Of a stretch of 64,000 bases of DNA, positions 8,124 through 18,301 are shown piece by piece. Each line of letters begins with the position of its first letter. Within the stretch, counting starts at the first letter, position 1. The notes beneath the pieces were generated by a model. That model was not told where the DNA came from and made no database searches. It saw only the letters and a list, made by a program, of their open reading frames with translations. Source of the DNA: Allofustis seminis DSM 15817 (GTDB lineage Bacteria > Bacillota > Bacilli > Lactobacillales > Carnobacteriaceae_A); assembly GCF_000374325.1 (NCBI RefSeq), contig NZ_KB894085.1, positions 1 to 64,000 on the forward strand, read 5' to 3'. The position numbers and the translations under genes were made by a program.

Positions 8124-8597
8124 ATGAAACATAAAAATATGTCTGATTCAATTGAAGAATATCTAAAAGATTTACTTGAAGCACAGGGAAATGTCGAAAT
8201 TCAAAGAAGTGAAATCGCAAGTCTTTTTGATTGCGTACCATCACAAATTAACTATGTCATTAATACACGATTTACGATTCATCATGGTTACCAAGTCGAA
8301 AGCAAGCGTGGGGGCGGAGGGTATATTCGCATCTATGAAATTCAAGTGCGCGATGAAATTGATCAAATCGAAAAATTCTTAGAACTTACGCATCATCCGC
8401 TTTCGCAAGCAGCAGCCGAGTCGATGATCGAAACATTATACCAAAATGAAATTATTACTTTCCTTGAAGGGAAGTTAATGCTTTCGGCAATGGATGATCA
8501 CCATTTAACGACTAGAGAAAGTGTGAATAATCAGATTCGCGCCAACATTTTACGTTCAATGCTTTCTCAACTATTAATTAAAGAAGAGAATCAATAA
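8124..8597 (+). CDS. ctsR: Transcriptional repressor of class III stress genes
   Basis: CtsR dimer represses clp genes by binding tandem heptads, one of which lies in this promoter. Visible: N-terminal winged HTH from MSDSIEEYLKDLLE to PSQINYVINTRF, and the wing RGGGGYIRI whose glycines act in heat sensing. The helical C-terminal dimerisation domain follows. Length 157 aa is normal. AGGAGG precedes the start. It is followed 12 nt later by clpC. The mcsA and mcsB genes that sit between ctsR and clpC in Bacillus are absent, as in many lactic acid bacteria, so control by McsB is not expected from this locus. Confidence 0.95.
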   Translation: MKHKNMSDSIEEYLKDLLEAQGNVEIQRSEIASLFDCVPSQINYVINTRFTIHHGYQVESKRGGGGYIRIYEIQVRDEIDQIEKFLELTHHPLSQAAAESMIETLYQNEIITFLEGKLMLSAMDDHHLTTRESVNNQIRANILRSMLSQLLIKEENQ

Positions 8598-8609
8598 AGG
8601 AGGGCAACT

Positions 8610-11099
8610 ATGCCATTTTCATTTACACCGCGCGCTCAAAGCGCCTTACGATTTGCCCAAGAAGAAACGAAGCGTTTTGGTGTGCGAGCAGTGGGTACTG
8701 AACATATTTTGCTCGGACTTTTGAATGAGCCAGAAGGTATTGCACATCAAGTGCTTACACAACTTGGAATTAATATTTATCAAGTTCGCGAAGAAATTGA
8801 AGTGATGATGACTGGTATACGACCAAATAGCGAGTATGTCGTAAATGATCTGCCTTATACACCACGTGCGCGCCAAGTATTGGTTTTTGCGGCAGATGAA
8901 GCGAAGCGAATGAATGTTGATGAGATTGGGACGGAACATTTACTCCTCGGTCTTTTGCGGGACGATTTAATTATTTCTTCGAGAATTTTACGAAATTTAG
9001 GTGTTGCCATCTCGCGCGTGCGTCAGTTGATTGCAGAGAAATTAGGAATGGATTTACAAAAATCAGAGAGAAAAGTGCGCAAAAAAAATGCTCGAGCTAC
9101 TGCATCGCGACCGACAGCTCAGCAGTCCTCTGAAAGTGCAACGCCGACACTCGACCAAATGGGACGCGATCTAACGGAGCTTGCACGTGAAGGTAAGCTG
9201 GATCCGATTATTGGGCGTGAAAAAGAAACGCGCAGAATCATTCAAATTTTAAGCCGCCGTACTAAAAATAACCCCGTCCTTGTCGGTGAACCTGGAGTAG
9301 GAAAGACAGCAATTGCTGAAGGACTTGCCCAATTAATTGTAAGTGGCGGTGTTCCAGAGACGATTGTCGGAAAGCGTTTAATGGCACTGGACATGGCAAC
9401 TTTAGTAGCAGGTACGAAATATCGCGGCGAATTTGAGCAGCGGATGAAAGACATCATTGACGAAATTTATGAAGATGGTGAAGTCATTTTATTCATTGAT
9501 GAATTACATACACTTATCGGTGCGGGAGGAGCAGAAGGGGCTATTGATGCTTCAAATATTTTGAAACCAGCACTGGCACGTGGCGAATTGCAGACTATTG
9601 GGGCAACGACTTTCGATGAATACCAAAAATATATCGAAAAAGATGCAGCTTTAGAACGTCGATTTGGAGCGGTGATTGTCGATCCACCAACTGAAGAAGA
9701 AACACTTGCGATTTTAAAAGGATTGCGCGAAAAATATGAACAGCACCATCAAGTTACTTTAACGGATGAGGCACTCTCCACTGCTGTCAAACTATCGACA
9801 CGTTATATGTCGGACCGTATGCAACCTGATAAAGCGATCGACTTAATGGATGAGTCTGCAGCAAAAGTAGCGATTGACTCACTTCAACGTCATCATCCAC
9901 TTGTTGGCTTGAAACAAAAATTAGCAACAATCGAAATGGATAAAGAAAAAGCCATTCGCAGTCAGAATTTTGAAAAAGCGAGCCAATTGCGCCATTTAGA
10001 AATTGAAACAAAAGCAGATATCCAAGCCTTAGAAGAAAAACGCGAAGCAAAAGCTCGACCAAAAGTTACCGACCGCGATGTGGCGGAAGTTGTCGGTCAA
10101 TTGACGGGAATTCCTACGCAGCAATTAAAAGAAGAAGAGAGCGAACGCTTAATGCGCTTGGAGTCTATTTTACATGAGCGTGTCATTGGACAGGATGAAG
10201 CAGTGCAAGTTGTGTCACGCGCCATTCGTAGAGCAAGAAGTGGCCTGAAAGATCCAAAAAAACCAATCGGCTCATTCCTATTCCTAGGGCCTACTGGGGT
10301 AGGGAAAACAGAACTTGCTAAGACAATTGCCGAAGTGCTTTTCCGTTCTGAAGATGCATTGGTTCGCATCGATATGTCGGAATATATGGACAAGTTCACA
10401 ACTAGCCGTCTTGTAGGCAGTCCTCCAGGATATGTTGGTTATGATGAGGGTGGTCAGTTGACGGAACAAATTCGTCAAAAACCTTATTCTGTTATTTTGC
10501 TAGATGAAGTTGAAAAAGCACATCCTGATGTCTTTAATATGTTGCTGCAAGTACTGGATGATGGTCAATTAACAGATGGTAAAGGACGCCGCGTTGATTT
10601 TAAGAATACAATTATTATAATGAGCTCGAACTTAGGCGCAACGGCTTTATGCGATGAGAAATCAGTGGGCTTCCAAGCTAGGGATGTTCATCAAGATCAT
10701 GACGCGATGGAAAAAAGAATACGCGAAGAATTAAAACAATATTTCCGTCCTGAATTTTTGAATCGTATTGATGAAACAGTCGTATTCCATTCATTAAATA
10801 AAGAAAACTTACGTGAAATCGTAAAATTGTTAAGTGCAGACGTCATCAAGCGTGCGGAAGAGTTAGGAATCGACTTAAGAATTACAAATGCCGCCATGGA
10901 TGTTATCGCAACAAAAGGCTACCAACCAGAATATGGTGCACGCCCACTGCAACGTACAATTCAACAAGAATTTGAAGATTTGCTGAGTGAAGCGATATTG
11001 TCAGGAACAATTATTCCAGGAGATGCTATTACAATTGGAGCGACAGGTGGCAAAATTATTCTTCGCCACCGTATGAGTCAAAAAGCGTCGAAAAGTTAA
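8610..11099 (+). CDS. clpC: ATP-dependent Clp protease ATP-binding subunit ClpC
   Basis: AAA+ unfoldase (829 aa) that feeds substrates to ClpP. Two N-terminal Clp repeats (residues 1-145) start [15 protein letters not shown] and [15 protein letters not shown]. Then come AAA-1 with GEPGVGKTA near residue 227, a middle region with a UVR-like [10 protein letters not shown] helix, and AAA-2 with [10 protein letters not shown] near residue 560. The loop SVGFQ supplies the VGF tripeptide that docks on ClpP. SD is AAAGGAGG. Co-transcribed with ctsR and so stress-induced. ClpP itself is not in the window. Without McsB here, adaptor use such as MecA would be through genes elsewhere. Confidence 0.96.
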   Translation: MPFSFTPRAQSALRFAQEETKRFGVRAVGTEHILLGLLNEPEGIAHQVLTQLGINIYQVREEIEVMMTGIRPNSEYVVNDLPYTPRARQVLVFAADEAKRMNVDEIGTEHLLLGLLRDDLIISSRILRNLGVAISRVRQLIAEKLGMDLQKSERKVRKKNARATASRPTAQQSSESATPTLDQMGRDLTELAREGKLDPIIGREKETRRIIQILSRRTKNNPVLVGEPGVGKTAIAEGLAQLIVSGGVPETIVGKRLMALDMATLVAGTKYRGEFEQRMKDIIDEIYEDGEVILFIDELHTLIGAGGAEGAIDASNILKPALARGELQTIGATTFDEYQKYIEKDAALERRFGAVIVDPPTEEETLAILKGLREKYEQHHQVTLTDEALSTAVKLSTRYMSDRMQPDKAIDLMDESAAKVAIDSLQRHHPLVGLKQKLATIEMDKEKAIRSQNFEKASQLRHLEIETKADIQALEEKREAKARPKVTDRDVAEVVGQLTGIPTQQLKEEESERLMRLESILHERVIGQDEAVQVVSRAIRRARSGLKDPKKPIGSFLFLGPTGVGKTELAKTIAEVLFRSEDALVRIDMSEYMDKFTTSRLVGSPPGYVGYDEGGQLTEQIRQKPYSVILLDEVEKAHPDVFNMLLQVLDDGQLTDGKGRRVDFKNTIIIMSSNLGATALCDEKSVGFQARDVHQDHDAMEKRIREELKQYFRPEFLNRIDETVVFHSLNKENLREIVKLLSADVIKRAEELGIDLRITNAAMDVIATKGYQPEYGARPLQRTIQQEFEDLLSEAILSGTIIPGDAITIGATGGKIILRHRMSQKASKS

Positions 11100-11114
11100 G
11101 TGCTGAGACGTTAG

Positions 11115-11639
<525 letters not shown>

Positions 11640-11652
11640 TATGGAGAATATC

Positions 11653-12516
11653 ATGAATAAATTCTTAAAAATAGCCTTGAAATGTCTCGTGTTTTTCACG
11701 ATTTTTATAGGGCTTGTGTCAGTGTTATTTGCTAATGATCAAGTGCATGATCCAATATTGTGGCGATTATATGCAGAAGCGGTTCCATTTGCTACTATTT
11801 TTATTATGTCGATTGTCTTCTGGTTGCCCGAAAGGCACCGTTTTTCATTATTATTTTTCAAATCGCCAATTCAAAATAGTATTAAAGGACTCTTCAAAGG
11901 TGTTATGTGGATAGGCGTGCCAATTGTAGGTTTATGGTGGAGCGGTTATGTAGAATTTTTGGGTAGCAACATAATTTTTAATATCGGCCACTGGCTGCTG
12001 GCATGCTTTCTCAATGTATGTATGCAAGAATTACTTACTCGTGGTTATATGTATCAATTAATTCGTTATCATTATTCGCCAATTGTTGCGATTATTATGA
12101 CCACGCTTTTATTTGTTTTACTCCATGGAGGAGCAGTTGAAGCAGGGATACTGCCAATATTGAATGTTATAACAATGAGTCTTTTTATGTCATTTGCTTA
12201 TGAAGCCACTCATTCATGGTTATTTCCAGTAATGTTGCATTTTGCTTGGAATGCAGTGGGTGGTATCATTTTAGGTGTTGTAAATTTAGCGGAAGATTAT
12301 CCGCATATTTATGATGTGCTCCTACCTGGTCCTGACTGGTTGACAGGTGGAGCAGTCAAAATAGAAGGAAGTGCAGTTGTTTTGGCGATCAATAGCTTAT
12401 TGATGCTGCGATATTTATTGAAATGTTATGCTACATTGATGCATTGCCCTGCTAATGATGACTTACATGATGAGTCCTTCTATTCAATGAATGATTTAGA
12501 AGATGAACATGATTAA
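11653..12516 (+). CDS. CPBP-family intramembrane metalloprotease-like protein
   Basis: Membrane protein of 287 aa with about eight hydrophobic segments, belonging to the CAAX protease/bacteriocin-processing (Abi) family. Motif 1, normally EExxxRG, reads QELLTRGYMY: the first glutamate is glutamine. Motif 2 is FVLLHGG (FxxxH) and motif 3 MLHFAWNAVGG (HxxxN). Three of four usual polar residues remain, so activity may be altered. An ATG at 11641 precedes the GGAG; the ATG at 11653 follows it properly. It begins 13 nt after tadA and ends in a strong terminator. Members act in membrane-protein processing or bacteriocin self-immunity; no bacteriocin gene is seen nearby. Confidence 0.8.
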   Translation: MNKFLKIALKCLVFFTIFIGLVSVLFANDQVHDPILWRLYAEAVPFATIFIMSIVFWLPERHRFSLLFFKSPIQNSIKGLFKGVMWIGVPIVGLWWSGYVEFLGSNIIFNIGHWLLACFLNVCMQELLTRGYMYQLIRYHYSPIVAIIMTTLLFVLLHGGAVEAGILPILNVITMSLFMSFAYEATHSWLFPVMLHFAWNAVGGIILGVVNLAEDYPHIYDVLLPGPDWLTGGAVKIEGSAVVLAINSLLMLRYLLKCYATLMHCPANDDLHDESFYSMNDLEDEHD

Positions 12517-12553
12517 AAAAGAGAGTGAAGCAAAATGCTTCACTCTCTTTTTT
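12515..12553. terminator. Bidirectional terminator between CPBP gene and cofE-like gene
   Basis: Perfect 12-bp stem GAGAGTGAAGCA (12521-12532) with its complement at 12536-12547, 3-nt loop, A-run before and T-run after; serves both converging genes. Confidence 0.93.
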
Positions 12554-12554
12554 A

Positions 12555-13751
12555 TTATTCTGATGTATAATCGTCAAAATAGCCTTGAATATAAACAAAT
12601 GGTGTTCCTTTATCGCCACTACCGCTTGTCAGATCTGCAAGAGAGCCGAGTAAGTCGGTTAATTGTCGCGGTGTTGTACCTAAGGCAGCTTCTGCATCTG
12701 CTTCTTGATTTTCTTTACCGTGAATTTTGTCTGCAATTGCTTCTTTTAGTGCATCACCGCTCAGATTTGAAAATTCATTATCTGCTAAATATTTTAGTTT
12801 TACTTCATTTGGTGTTCCTTTAAGACCGTCTGTATAGCCCGGAGAGACGATTGGATCGGCGAGTTCCCAGATCTCACCTACAGGATCTTTGAAAGCACCA
12901 TCCCCATAGACCATTGCTTCAATTTTCTTGCCTGTTAATTCAAAGACACGTTTTTGGATGGCCTCGACAACTTCTTGTGAGTTAGAAGGGAATAGTTTAA
13001 TGCTTTCAGTTGATGCATTATTTGCACCTAAGAGTCCAAATTCCTCATTATAAGCACTTCCGTTGACTGGTTGATTCATCATATCACTTAAGTCTAGAAC
13101 TGTTTTGGCTCCAGCTTCTTTTAAGGTAGCTTTTGTATGTTCGCGACTATGAATATCACATGTGAGTACTTGGTCTGTATATTCTAGAATAGAGGTTGGA
13201 TTGTTTGAGAAAATAATCTCGCACTCGCAATCTTGTTCAGTTACAATCTTGCGATAAAGTGCAATATAATCGACTCCAGTAAAGCGGTGTGATGTGCTTC
13301 CAAATATTTTATAAAAATCACTTTCGGTTAGAACATCAGACCATGGGTTAACGCCGCTTGTTAATAATTCTTGTTCTGTAACGAGTGCATTCCCTACTTC
13401 ATCAGTAGGATAACTCAATTGAAGAACAATTTTTTTTGAACCGCGAGCGAAACCTTTGAGTAGGTTCATAAAACGGTTGCGGCTGAAAATAGGGAATAAA
13501 ATACCTAAAGGTTTTTCTTGATCGAATTTGTTGTGAGCGTCCATTGCGATATCATCAATTGCAACATATGAACCAGCAGCTCGCGCTACAATAGACTCTG
13601 TAAGTGCGATAATGTCGCGATCTTTGATCGGATACTGCTCACTTTGTGCAGCATCAATTAGTGTTTTTGTTACAATTTCAACAATATCGTCACCTTTTTT
13701 GATAATTGGAGCTCGCAAACCACGAACTACAGTACCTACAGCTCTTGCCAT
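12555..13751 (-). CDS. Coenzyme F420-0:L-glutamate ligase (CofE)-like protein
   Basis: A 398-aa protein of the CofE-like family, which in actinobacteria and archaea adds glutamates to F420-0. Visible: N-terminal RAVGTVVRGLRAPII, IALTESIVARAAGSYV, and a long conserved C-terminal part with MVYGDGAFKDPVGEIWELAD and PGYTDGLKGTPNEVK. No other F420 gene is in the window and lactic acid bacteria are not known to make F420, so the natural substrate is probably different. A GTG at 13760 is two bases from AAGGA; the ATG at 13751 is better spaced and is chosen. Monocistronic on the minus strand with its own promoter. Family call good, function unknown. Confidence 0.75.
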   Translation of the reverse strand: MARAVGTVVRGLRAPIIKKGDDIVEIVTKTLIDAAQSEQYPIKDRDIIALTESIVARAAGSYVAIDDIAMDAHNKFDQEKPLGILFPIFSRNRFMNLLKGFARGSKKIVLQLSYPTDEVGNALVTEQELLTSGVNPWSDVLTESDFYKIFGSTSHRFTGVDYIALYRKIVTEQDCECEIIFSNNPTSILEYTDQVLTCDIHSREHTKATLKEAGAKTVLDLSDMMNQPVNGSAYNEEFGLLGANNASTESIKLFPSNSQEVVEAIQKRVFELTGKKIEAMVYGDGAFKDPVGEIWELADPIVSPGYTDGLKGTPNEVKLKYLADNEFSNLSGDALKEAIADKIHGKENQEADAEAALGTTPRQLTDLLGSLADLTSGSGDKGTPFVYIQGYFDDYTSE

Positions 13752-13793
13752 AAGTGCCACATCCTTTATTTAATTAAATTTTATTACTGTTAA

Positions 13794-13821
13794 ATTATAC
13801 TAAAATCGAAAAAATGTACAA
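13794..13821 (-). promoter_or_regulatory. Promoter of the cofE-like gene
   Basis: Minus strand: -35 TTGTAC (13821-13816), 16-nt spacer, -10 TATAAT (13799-13794). Confidence 0.7.
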
Positions 13822-13941
13822 GCGAATGTCATCTTTTTTTGAAAAAAATGAATGAGAGTCCAACAGAAGCCCCATCACTTTCAATATGCACTGAATAAGA
13901 AAACTTAGCAACCATTATCCCTTATTTTGAAGGGATGTTTC

Positions 13942-13971
13942 TTGTTAGAAAATATGAATTCATGCTAAAAT
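13942..13971 (+). promoter_or_regulatory. Promoter of the GNAT gene
   Basis: -35 TTGTTA (13942-13947), 18-nt spacer, extended -10 TGc-TAAAAT (13966-13971). Confidence 0.55.
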
Positions 13972-14014
13972 AATTTCAATTTCAAAGATTAATGGTGATT
14001 GAGGAGGGGACAAG

Positions 14015-14578
14015 ATGCAAGACATTTATCTATTACTTGCAGAAAATAACAGATTGGAGACGGAACATTTAATTTTGCGCCCAGTCACTTTAGCAGATGC
14101 ACCCGACATATATGAGATTGGCAGCAACCCTAACATTATCAAATATGTTAGCTACGCTATACACCAAGATTTGGAAGATACGCGACGCAGTATTGCGAAT
14201 CATTTTATGCGTCATCCTTTAGGAAAGTATGGCATCATTTTAAAGAAAAATCAGCGACTCGTGGGGACCATTGATTTAATGATTAAATCGCAGAATGTTG
14301 CCGAAATTGGTTATCAATTAAATGAGAAATTTCATCGTCAAGGGATTATGACTGAAGCAGCTGGGAAAATCGTGCAGCTGTCATTTGAGAAGTTGAAGAT
14401 GAAACGCGTTTTTGCGACATGCCTTACTAGCAATATTGCATCAAGCGGTGTCATGAAAAAAATTGGCATGACACAAGAAGGCACACTGCGCGGACAACTC
14501 AAAAAAGGTAACTACTTTTATGATATGGATGTGTATAGTCTGTTGTCTGATGAATATAAAAATAAAAATATTAGTTGA
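14015..14578 (+). CDS. GNAT family N-acetyltransferase (RimJ/RimL-like)
   Basis: Acetyl-CoA-dependent acetyltransferase, 187 aa. Visible: the N-terminal strand pair LETEHLILRPVTLADAPDIY, the central GYQLNEKFHRQGIMTEA in which QGIMTEA takes the place of the acetyl-CoA pyrophosphate-binding R/QxxGxG/A motif, and the closing NIASSGVMKKIGMTQEGTLR typical of the ribosomal-protein acetyltransferase clade (RimJ, RimL, YdaF). GAGGAGGGG precedes the start. It ends 30 nt before the SRP RNA gene. The substrate (a ribosomal protein N terminus, another protein or a small amine) cannot be determined. Confidence 0.85.
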   Translation: MQDIYLLLAENNRLETEHLILRPVTLADAPDIYEIGSNPNIIKYVSYAIHQDLEDTRRSIANHFMRHPLGKYGIILKKNQRLVGTIDLMIKSQNVAEIGYQLNEKFHRQGIMTEAAGKIVQLSFEKLKMKRVFATCLTSNIASSGVMKKIGMTQEGTLRGQLKKGNYFYDMDVYSLLSDEYKNKNIS

Positions 14579-14602
14579 AATACAAATGAGATATGCTATA
14601 CT
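14575..14602 (+). promoter_or_regulatory. Promoter of the SRP RNA gene
   Basis: -35 TTGAAA (14575-14580) overlapping the end of the GNAT gene, 16-nt spacer, extended -10 TGc-TATACT (14597-14602). Confidence 0.8.
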
Positions 14603-14607
14603 AAATA

Positions 14608-14696
14608 GGCACATCACAATGATGAACGTATGAACCGTGTCAGGTCTGGAAGGAAGCAGCACTAAGTATTGTTCATCATGTGTGGTGTGTTTTTTT
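14608..14696 (+). ncRNA. ffs: Signal recognition particle RNA, small (4.5S/scRNA-like) type
   Basis: The apical domain IV core is exact: GTGTCAGGTCTGGAAGGAAG followed by CAGCACTAAG, with the GGAA tetraloop and the Ffh-binding asymmetric and symmetric loops. The flanks ATGATGAAC (near 14631) and GTTCATCAT (14671-14679) pair to extend the rod, and the T-run after 14690 ends transcription. About 85 nt, so it lacks an Alu domain. Lying just upstream of dnaX is the usual firmicute position. Confidence 0.95.
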
Positions 14697-14739
14697 ATGT
14701 ACATTTTCTTTTATAATAGGAATTCGTGTTTATTTTCAT

Positions 14740-14745
14740 TATAAT
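14740..14745 (+). promoter_or_regulatory. Possible -10 of the dnaX promoter
   Basis: TATAAT 31 nt upstream of the dnaX start; no convincing -35 was seen. Confidence 0.35.
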
Positions 14746-14775
14746 GAAAGATGACTAAAAAAAAGGAAGCGATCA

Positions 14776-16563
14776 ATGATGAGTAGCTACCAGGCATTAT
14801 ATCGTGTGTGGCGTCCGCAAAGATTCGATGATGTTGCAGGACAGCAGATGATTACCCAAACCCTAAAAAATGCAATTGCCAACCATAACCCAGCGCACGC
14901 TTACTTATTAACAGGACCGCGTGGAACGGGAAAGACCTCTGTTGCAAAAATTTTTGCTAAAGCGATTAACTGTCCGCATAGTGTGGACGGAGAACCATGT
15001 AATGAATGCGAGATTTGTCAAGAAATCACGTCTGGCAGTCTAGGTGATGTGATAGAAATTGATGCAGCAAGTAATAATGGCGTGGAGGAAATTCGGGAAA
15101 TTCGGGAAAAAGCGAATTATGCCCCAACACGTGCTGAATATAAAGTATATATTATTGACGAAGTGCATATGCTTTCGATGGGAGCATTTAATGCATTACT
15201 TAAAACATTAGAAGAACCACCTGAAAAAGTGATTTTTATCTTGGCGACAACTGATCCGCACAAGATTCCTGCCACCATTATTTCTCGAACGCAGCGTTTT
15301 GATTTTCGAAGAATTTCGCAAGAGACGATTATTCAGCGCATGGTGCTTATCTTAAATGAAGAAAATATTACATTTGAAAAAGAAGCATTGCAACTTATTG
15401 CACAAACGGCGGAGGGAGGACTGCGCGATGCTTTGAGCATCTTGGATCAAGTTATCTCTTATGCTAATGGCTCTGTCACACAAGTTGCAGTGCGCGATAT
15501 TACGGGTAGTATTACGCAAGAGCTATTAATCGAATATTTGCAACTACTTTATCATCATGACACATCTGAAGCGTTACAAGCATTGAACCAATTATTAGCT
15601 GAAGGAAAAGAAGCTTATCGCTTTATTGAAGATGCCTTGATGTTGTGCCGTGATATTCTTCTTGCTAAGGCGGTCAAGTCAGATGTGGCGGTCACATTCA
15701 AATATGCACACCATACCCCAGCATTTGATGCAATCGTCCAGCAATTGCCGACGAATTTCCTTTATCAGGCGGTAGGTGTGCTAAGCCAGACTCAAAAAAA
15801 TCTAAAACAAACGACACATAAGGAAATTTACTTGGAAGTAGCCACTATTCAATTATGTGAAATTTCGGATAAAAATAGTGCAACTGCTACACCAGCGGGA
15901 GATTATGAAGTCGTTGACACTGCTGCTTATGAAGAGATTGTCCACCAATTGCAAGATATGCAAAAACAATTAGAACAATTACAAGCAATAGATAAAGTGG
16001 CATCTGAACCAAAAATTGTCGAACCAAAACAGACTTTAATAAGCAAAAATAATCAAGAAGATGCAAGTGTTGTCCCAAATCAGTCGGAAGTTTTTGCGGT
16101 GCTAGATGAAGCGACACACCAAGATCGTGCTTTTTTATTTGATTTATGGCCAGATTTTATTAGTCAATTAGAAGTGGGGCAAAGCGCCATTATGAATAAT
16201 GGCACACCTGTTGCTGCTAGCCCGAATACTTGGGTCATTACATTTGAATATAAGATTTTGGTAGAACGTTTTGAAACAGATGAATTAATTAGCAAGAGCT
16301 TGCAACAATTTTTAGAAACGATTCACCAATCCCAAATTAAAATTATTGCTTTGACAAATGAACAGTGGAAAAATGTTCGAGAAAATTATATCTTAGAGCG
16401 AAAAAAATTAAAACAAGGCATTCCTGTGGACTTCTCAGAAGAAGAAAAGAAAGAATATGAACAACGAATTCAAGAAGAAGAAAAAACAAAAGAAATCATT
16501 AATCAGGCAGTCGCCTTTTTTGGCGAAGATACCGTAAAAATAATGGAGGATGATAACAAATGA
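14776..16563 (+). CDS. dnaX: DNA polymerase III subunit gamma/tau
   Basis: Clamp-loader ATPase, 595 aa. Visible: YQALYRVWRPQRFDDVAGQ at the N terminus, Walker A TGPRGTGKTS, a four-cysteine zinc module (CPHSVDGEPCNECEIC), DEVHMLS as Walker B, and the SRC-type arginine finger given as SRTQRFDFR. The C-terminal tau part carries a coiled QLQDMQKQLEQLQ stretch and a charged tail. AAGGAAG precedes an ATGATG start; either ATG is possible. Its stop overlaps the ybaB start (ATGA). I looked for a poly-A or poly-T slippage site for a gamma form and saw none as clear as in E. coli. Confidence 0.95.
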   Translation: MMSSYQALYRVWRPQRFDDVAGQQMITQTLKNAIANHNPAHAYLLTGPRGTGKTSVAKIFAKAINCPHSVDGEPCNECEICQEITSGSLGDVIEIDAASNNGVEEIREIREKANYAPTRAEYKVYIIDEVHMLSMGAFNALLKTLEEPPEKVIFILATTDPHKIPATIISRTQRFDFRRISQETIIQRMVLILNEENITFEKEALQLIAQTAEGGLRDALSILDQVISYANGSVTQVAVRDITGSITQELLIEYLQLLYHHDTSEALQALNQLLAEGKEAYRFIEDALMLCRDILLAKAVKSDVAVTFKYAHHTPAFDAIVQQLPTNFLYQAVGVLSQTQKNLKQTTHKEIYLEVATIQLCEISDKNSATATPAGDYEVVDTAAYEEIVHQLQDMQKQLEQLQAIDKVASEPKIVEPKQTLISKNNQEDASVVPNQSEVFAVLDEATHQDRAFLFDLWPDFISQLEVGQSAIMNNGTPVAASPNTWVITFEYKILVERFETDELISKSLQQFLETIHQSQIKIIALTNEQWKNVRENYILERKKLKQGIPVDFSEEEKKEYEQRIQEEEKTKEIINQAVAFFGEDTVKIMEDDNK

Positions 16564-16883
16564 TGCGCGGTGGAATGAATAATATGCAAGGCATGATGAA
16601 CAAAATGAAAAAAATGCAAAAAGAAATGCAAGCAGCTCAGGCACAATTACAAGAAATGACATTTGAAGGAAGTGCAAGCAACGATCTAGTGACAGTCAAA
16701 ATTTCAGGTGAAAAAGAAGTCTTGCAAGTAAAAGTTGACCCAGACATTTTAGATCCTGAAGATGCTGAAATGATTGGTGATTTGATAATGATTGCAACGA
16801 ATGAAGCACTCGCTAAAGTAGATGAAGCCACTGAACAGACCATGGGCAAATATACACAAGGATTTAATATTCCAGGATTTTAA
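16560..16883 (+). CDS. YbaB/EbfC family nucleoid-associated protein
   Basis: Small DNA-binding protein, 107 aa, forming a dimer with tweezer-like arms. The methionine-rich N terminus (MRGGMNNMQGMMNKMKKMQK) and the AQLQEMTFEGSASNDLVTVK segment are characteristic, as is NEALAKVDEATEQTMGK near the end. It lies between dnaX and recR with an ATGA overlap to dnaX, the conserved arrangement in most bacteria, suggesting a shared role in replication and recombination. SD is GGAGGATG in the end of dnaX. Confidence 0.95.
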   Translation: MMRGGMNNMQGMMNKMKKMQKEMQAAQAQLQEMTFEGSASNDLVTVKISGEKEVLQVKVDPDILDPEDAEMIGDLIMIATNEALAKVDEATEQTMGKYTQGFNIPGF

Positions 16884-16901
16884 TAAAAGGACAGATGCGA
16901 C

Positions 16902-17498
16902 ATGTATTATCCGGAACCGCTATCGAAATTGATGGACAGCTTTATGAAATTGCCAGGCATTGGCGAAAAAACGGCAGCACGTTTAGCATTTTATGTAGTG
17001 TCTATGCGTGAAGAAGATGTTACACATTTTGCGCGCCATTTAATAAGTGCAAAGCGTGATCTGAATTATTGTAAAATTTGCGGAAATTTAACCGCACAAG
17101 AAATTTGCTCAGTATGTTCAGACACTTCGCGCGATCGTTCGCTTATTTTGGTGGTCGAACATCCAAAAGATGTGATTGCCATGGAAAAAATCCAAGAGTA
17201 CCATGGGTTTTACCACGTTTTAGGCGGTGTATTATCGCCCGTTGAAGGCACAGGCCCTGAAGATATTAATGTGCCGTCCCTTTTAAAACGACTGCAAAAT
17301 GAAGAAGTCACGGAAGTTATTTTAGCAATGAATGCCAATGTGGAAGGTGAGGCAACGGCGACTTATCTTTCGCGGCTCATTAAACCTGCCGGAATTAAAG
17401 TAACACGTCTAGCACATGGCCTTTCAGTTGGAAGCGATATTGAATATGCTAATGAAGTGACTTTGATGAAAGCCATTGAAGGGCGTACTGAAATCTAA
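16902..17498 (+). CDS. recR: Recombination mediator protein RecR
   Basis: Helps RecO load RecA on gaps in DNA repair; 198 aa as usual. Visible: helix-hairpin-helix [15 protein letters not shown], zinc finger [16 protein letters not shown], Toprim domain with [16 protein letters not shown], and the C-terminal [19 protein letters not shown] with Walker-B-like features. SD AAAGGAC. Last gene of the dnaX-ybaB-recR unit, followed by a strong terminator. Confidence 0.96.
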   Translation: MYYPEPLSKLMDSFMKLPGIGEKTAARLAFYVVSMREEDVTHFARHLISAKRDLNYCKICGNLTAQEICSVCSDTSRDRSLILVVEHPKDVIAMEKIQEYHGFYHVLGGVLSPVEGTGPEDINVPSLLKRLQNEEVTEVILAMNANVEGEATATYLSRLIKPAGIKVTRLAHGLSVGSDIEYANEVTLMKAIEGRTEI

Positions 17499-17515
17499 AA
17501 TGATTTGCCATGCAT

Positions 17516-17563
17516 AAAAAAACGCTAAAGTTGCAATATTAAAAGCAACTTTAGCGTTTTTTT
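17516..17563 (+). terminator. Terminator after recR
   Basis: 14-bp perfect stem AACGCTAAAGTTGC (17521-17534) with complement at 17545-17558, 10-nt loop, then a T-run. Confidence 0.93.
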
Positions 17564-17629
17564 AATGAGTTTTGCTATCATTTTTAGTATACTAAGTAAG
17601 AAAGTATATTGGAGTAAAAGAGGGATATT

Positions 17630-18286
17630 TTGAAAGGTTTATTCATCAGTGTGGAAGGCCCAGATGGTTCAGGGAAGTCGACAGTGATTAAGTCGCTTCG
17701 TGAAAAACTTTCGCAAGCATTCAATGATAGCCGCGAAATTATTGTGACACGTGAACCTGGGGGTAGTCCACTTGCCGAAAAAATTAGACACACTCTTTTG
17801 ACAACTGAAAATCATTCTATGGACGATCGGACAGAAGCGCTACTATTTGCGGCAGGTCGGCGCCAACATGTTATGGAATTGATCCGCCCTGCATTAGCAC
17901 GCGATGCTATTATCTTATGCGATCGCTTTGTTGACAGTTCCATTGCTTATCAAGGAGCAGGTCGCAAAATTGGGATGGATGAAGTGCGTGCAATTAATTT
18001 ATTTGCAACGGAAGGATTGTTGCCAGACATCACTCTTTTTCTAGATGTCGATGTAGAAAGGGGATTGCGCCGTATCGCACATGTTGACTCGAAGCGTTCT
18101 CTTGACCGTTTGGAATTGGAGACGATTGATTTTCATCGCCGCGTTCGTGAAGGTTATTTTACTTTAATAAAGAAAGATCCTAAACGTTTTATTATGATTG
18201 ATGCTAATCAGTCAATTGAAAAAGTATTAGAAGAGAGCTGGAATAAATTAACACATGAATTAACTGCGCGCCACTATATGCAGTAG
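17630..18286 (+). CDS. tmk: Thymidylate kinase
   Basis: Phosphorylates dTMP to dTDP; 218 aa. Visible: P-loop EGPDGSGKST, the DR motif CDRFVDSSIAYQGAGR, and a C-terminal LID region with KRSLDRLELE. The start is TTG at 17630 with AGAGGG six bases upstream; no ATG fits. It opens the tmk-darA-holB-yabA-trmN6-yazA-rsmI cluster. A TATACT at 17588-17593 may be a -10 but lacks a well-placed -35. Confidence 0.95.
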   Translation: MKGLFISVEGPDGSGKSTVIKSLREKLSQAFNDSREIIVTREPGGSPLAEKIRHTLLTTENHSMDDRTEALLFAAGRRQHVMELIRPALARDAIILCDRFVDSSIAYQGAGRKIGMDEVRAINLFATEGLLPDITLFLDVDVERGLRRIAHVDSKRSLDRLELETIDFHRRVREGYFTLIKKDPKRFIMIDANQSIEKVLEESWNKLTHELTARHYMQ

Positions 18287-18301
18287 AAAAGAGGGAATAA
18301 A

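Noticed and set aside
14441-14704. Minus-strand open frame across the SRP RNA gene
   Set aside because: It lies antisense to ffs and the GNAT gene and has no SD.
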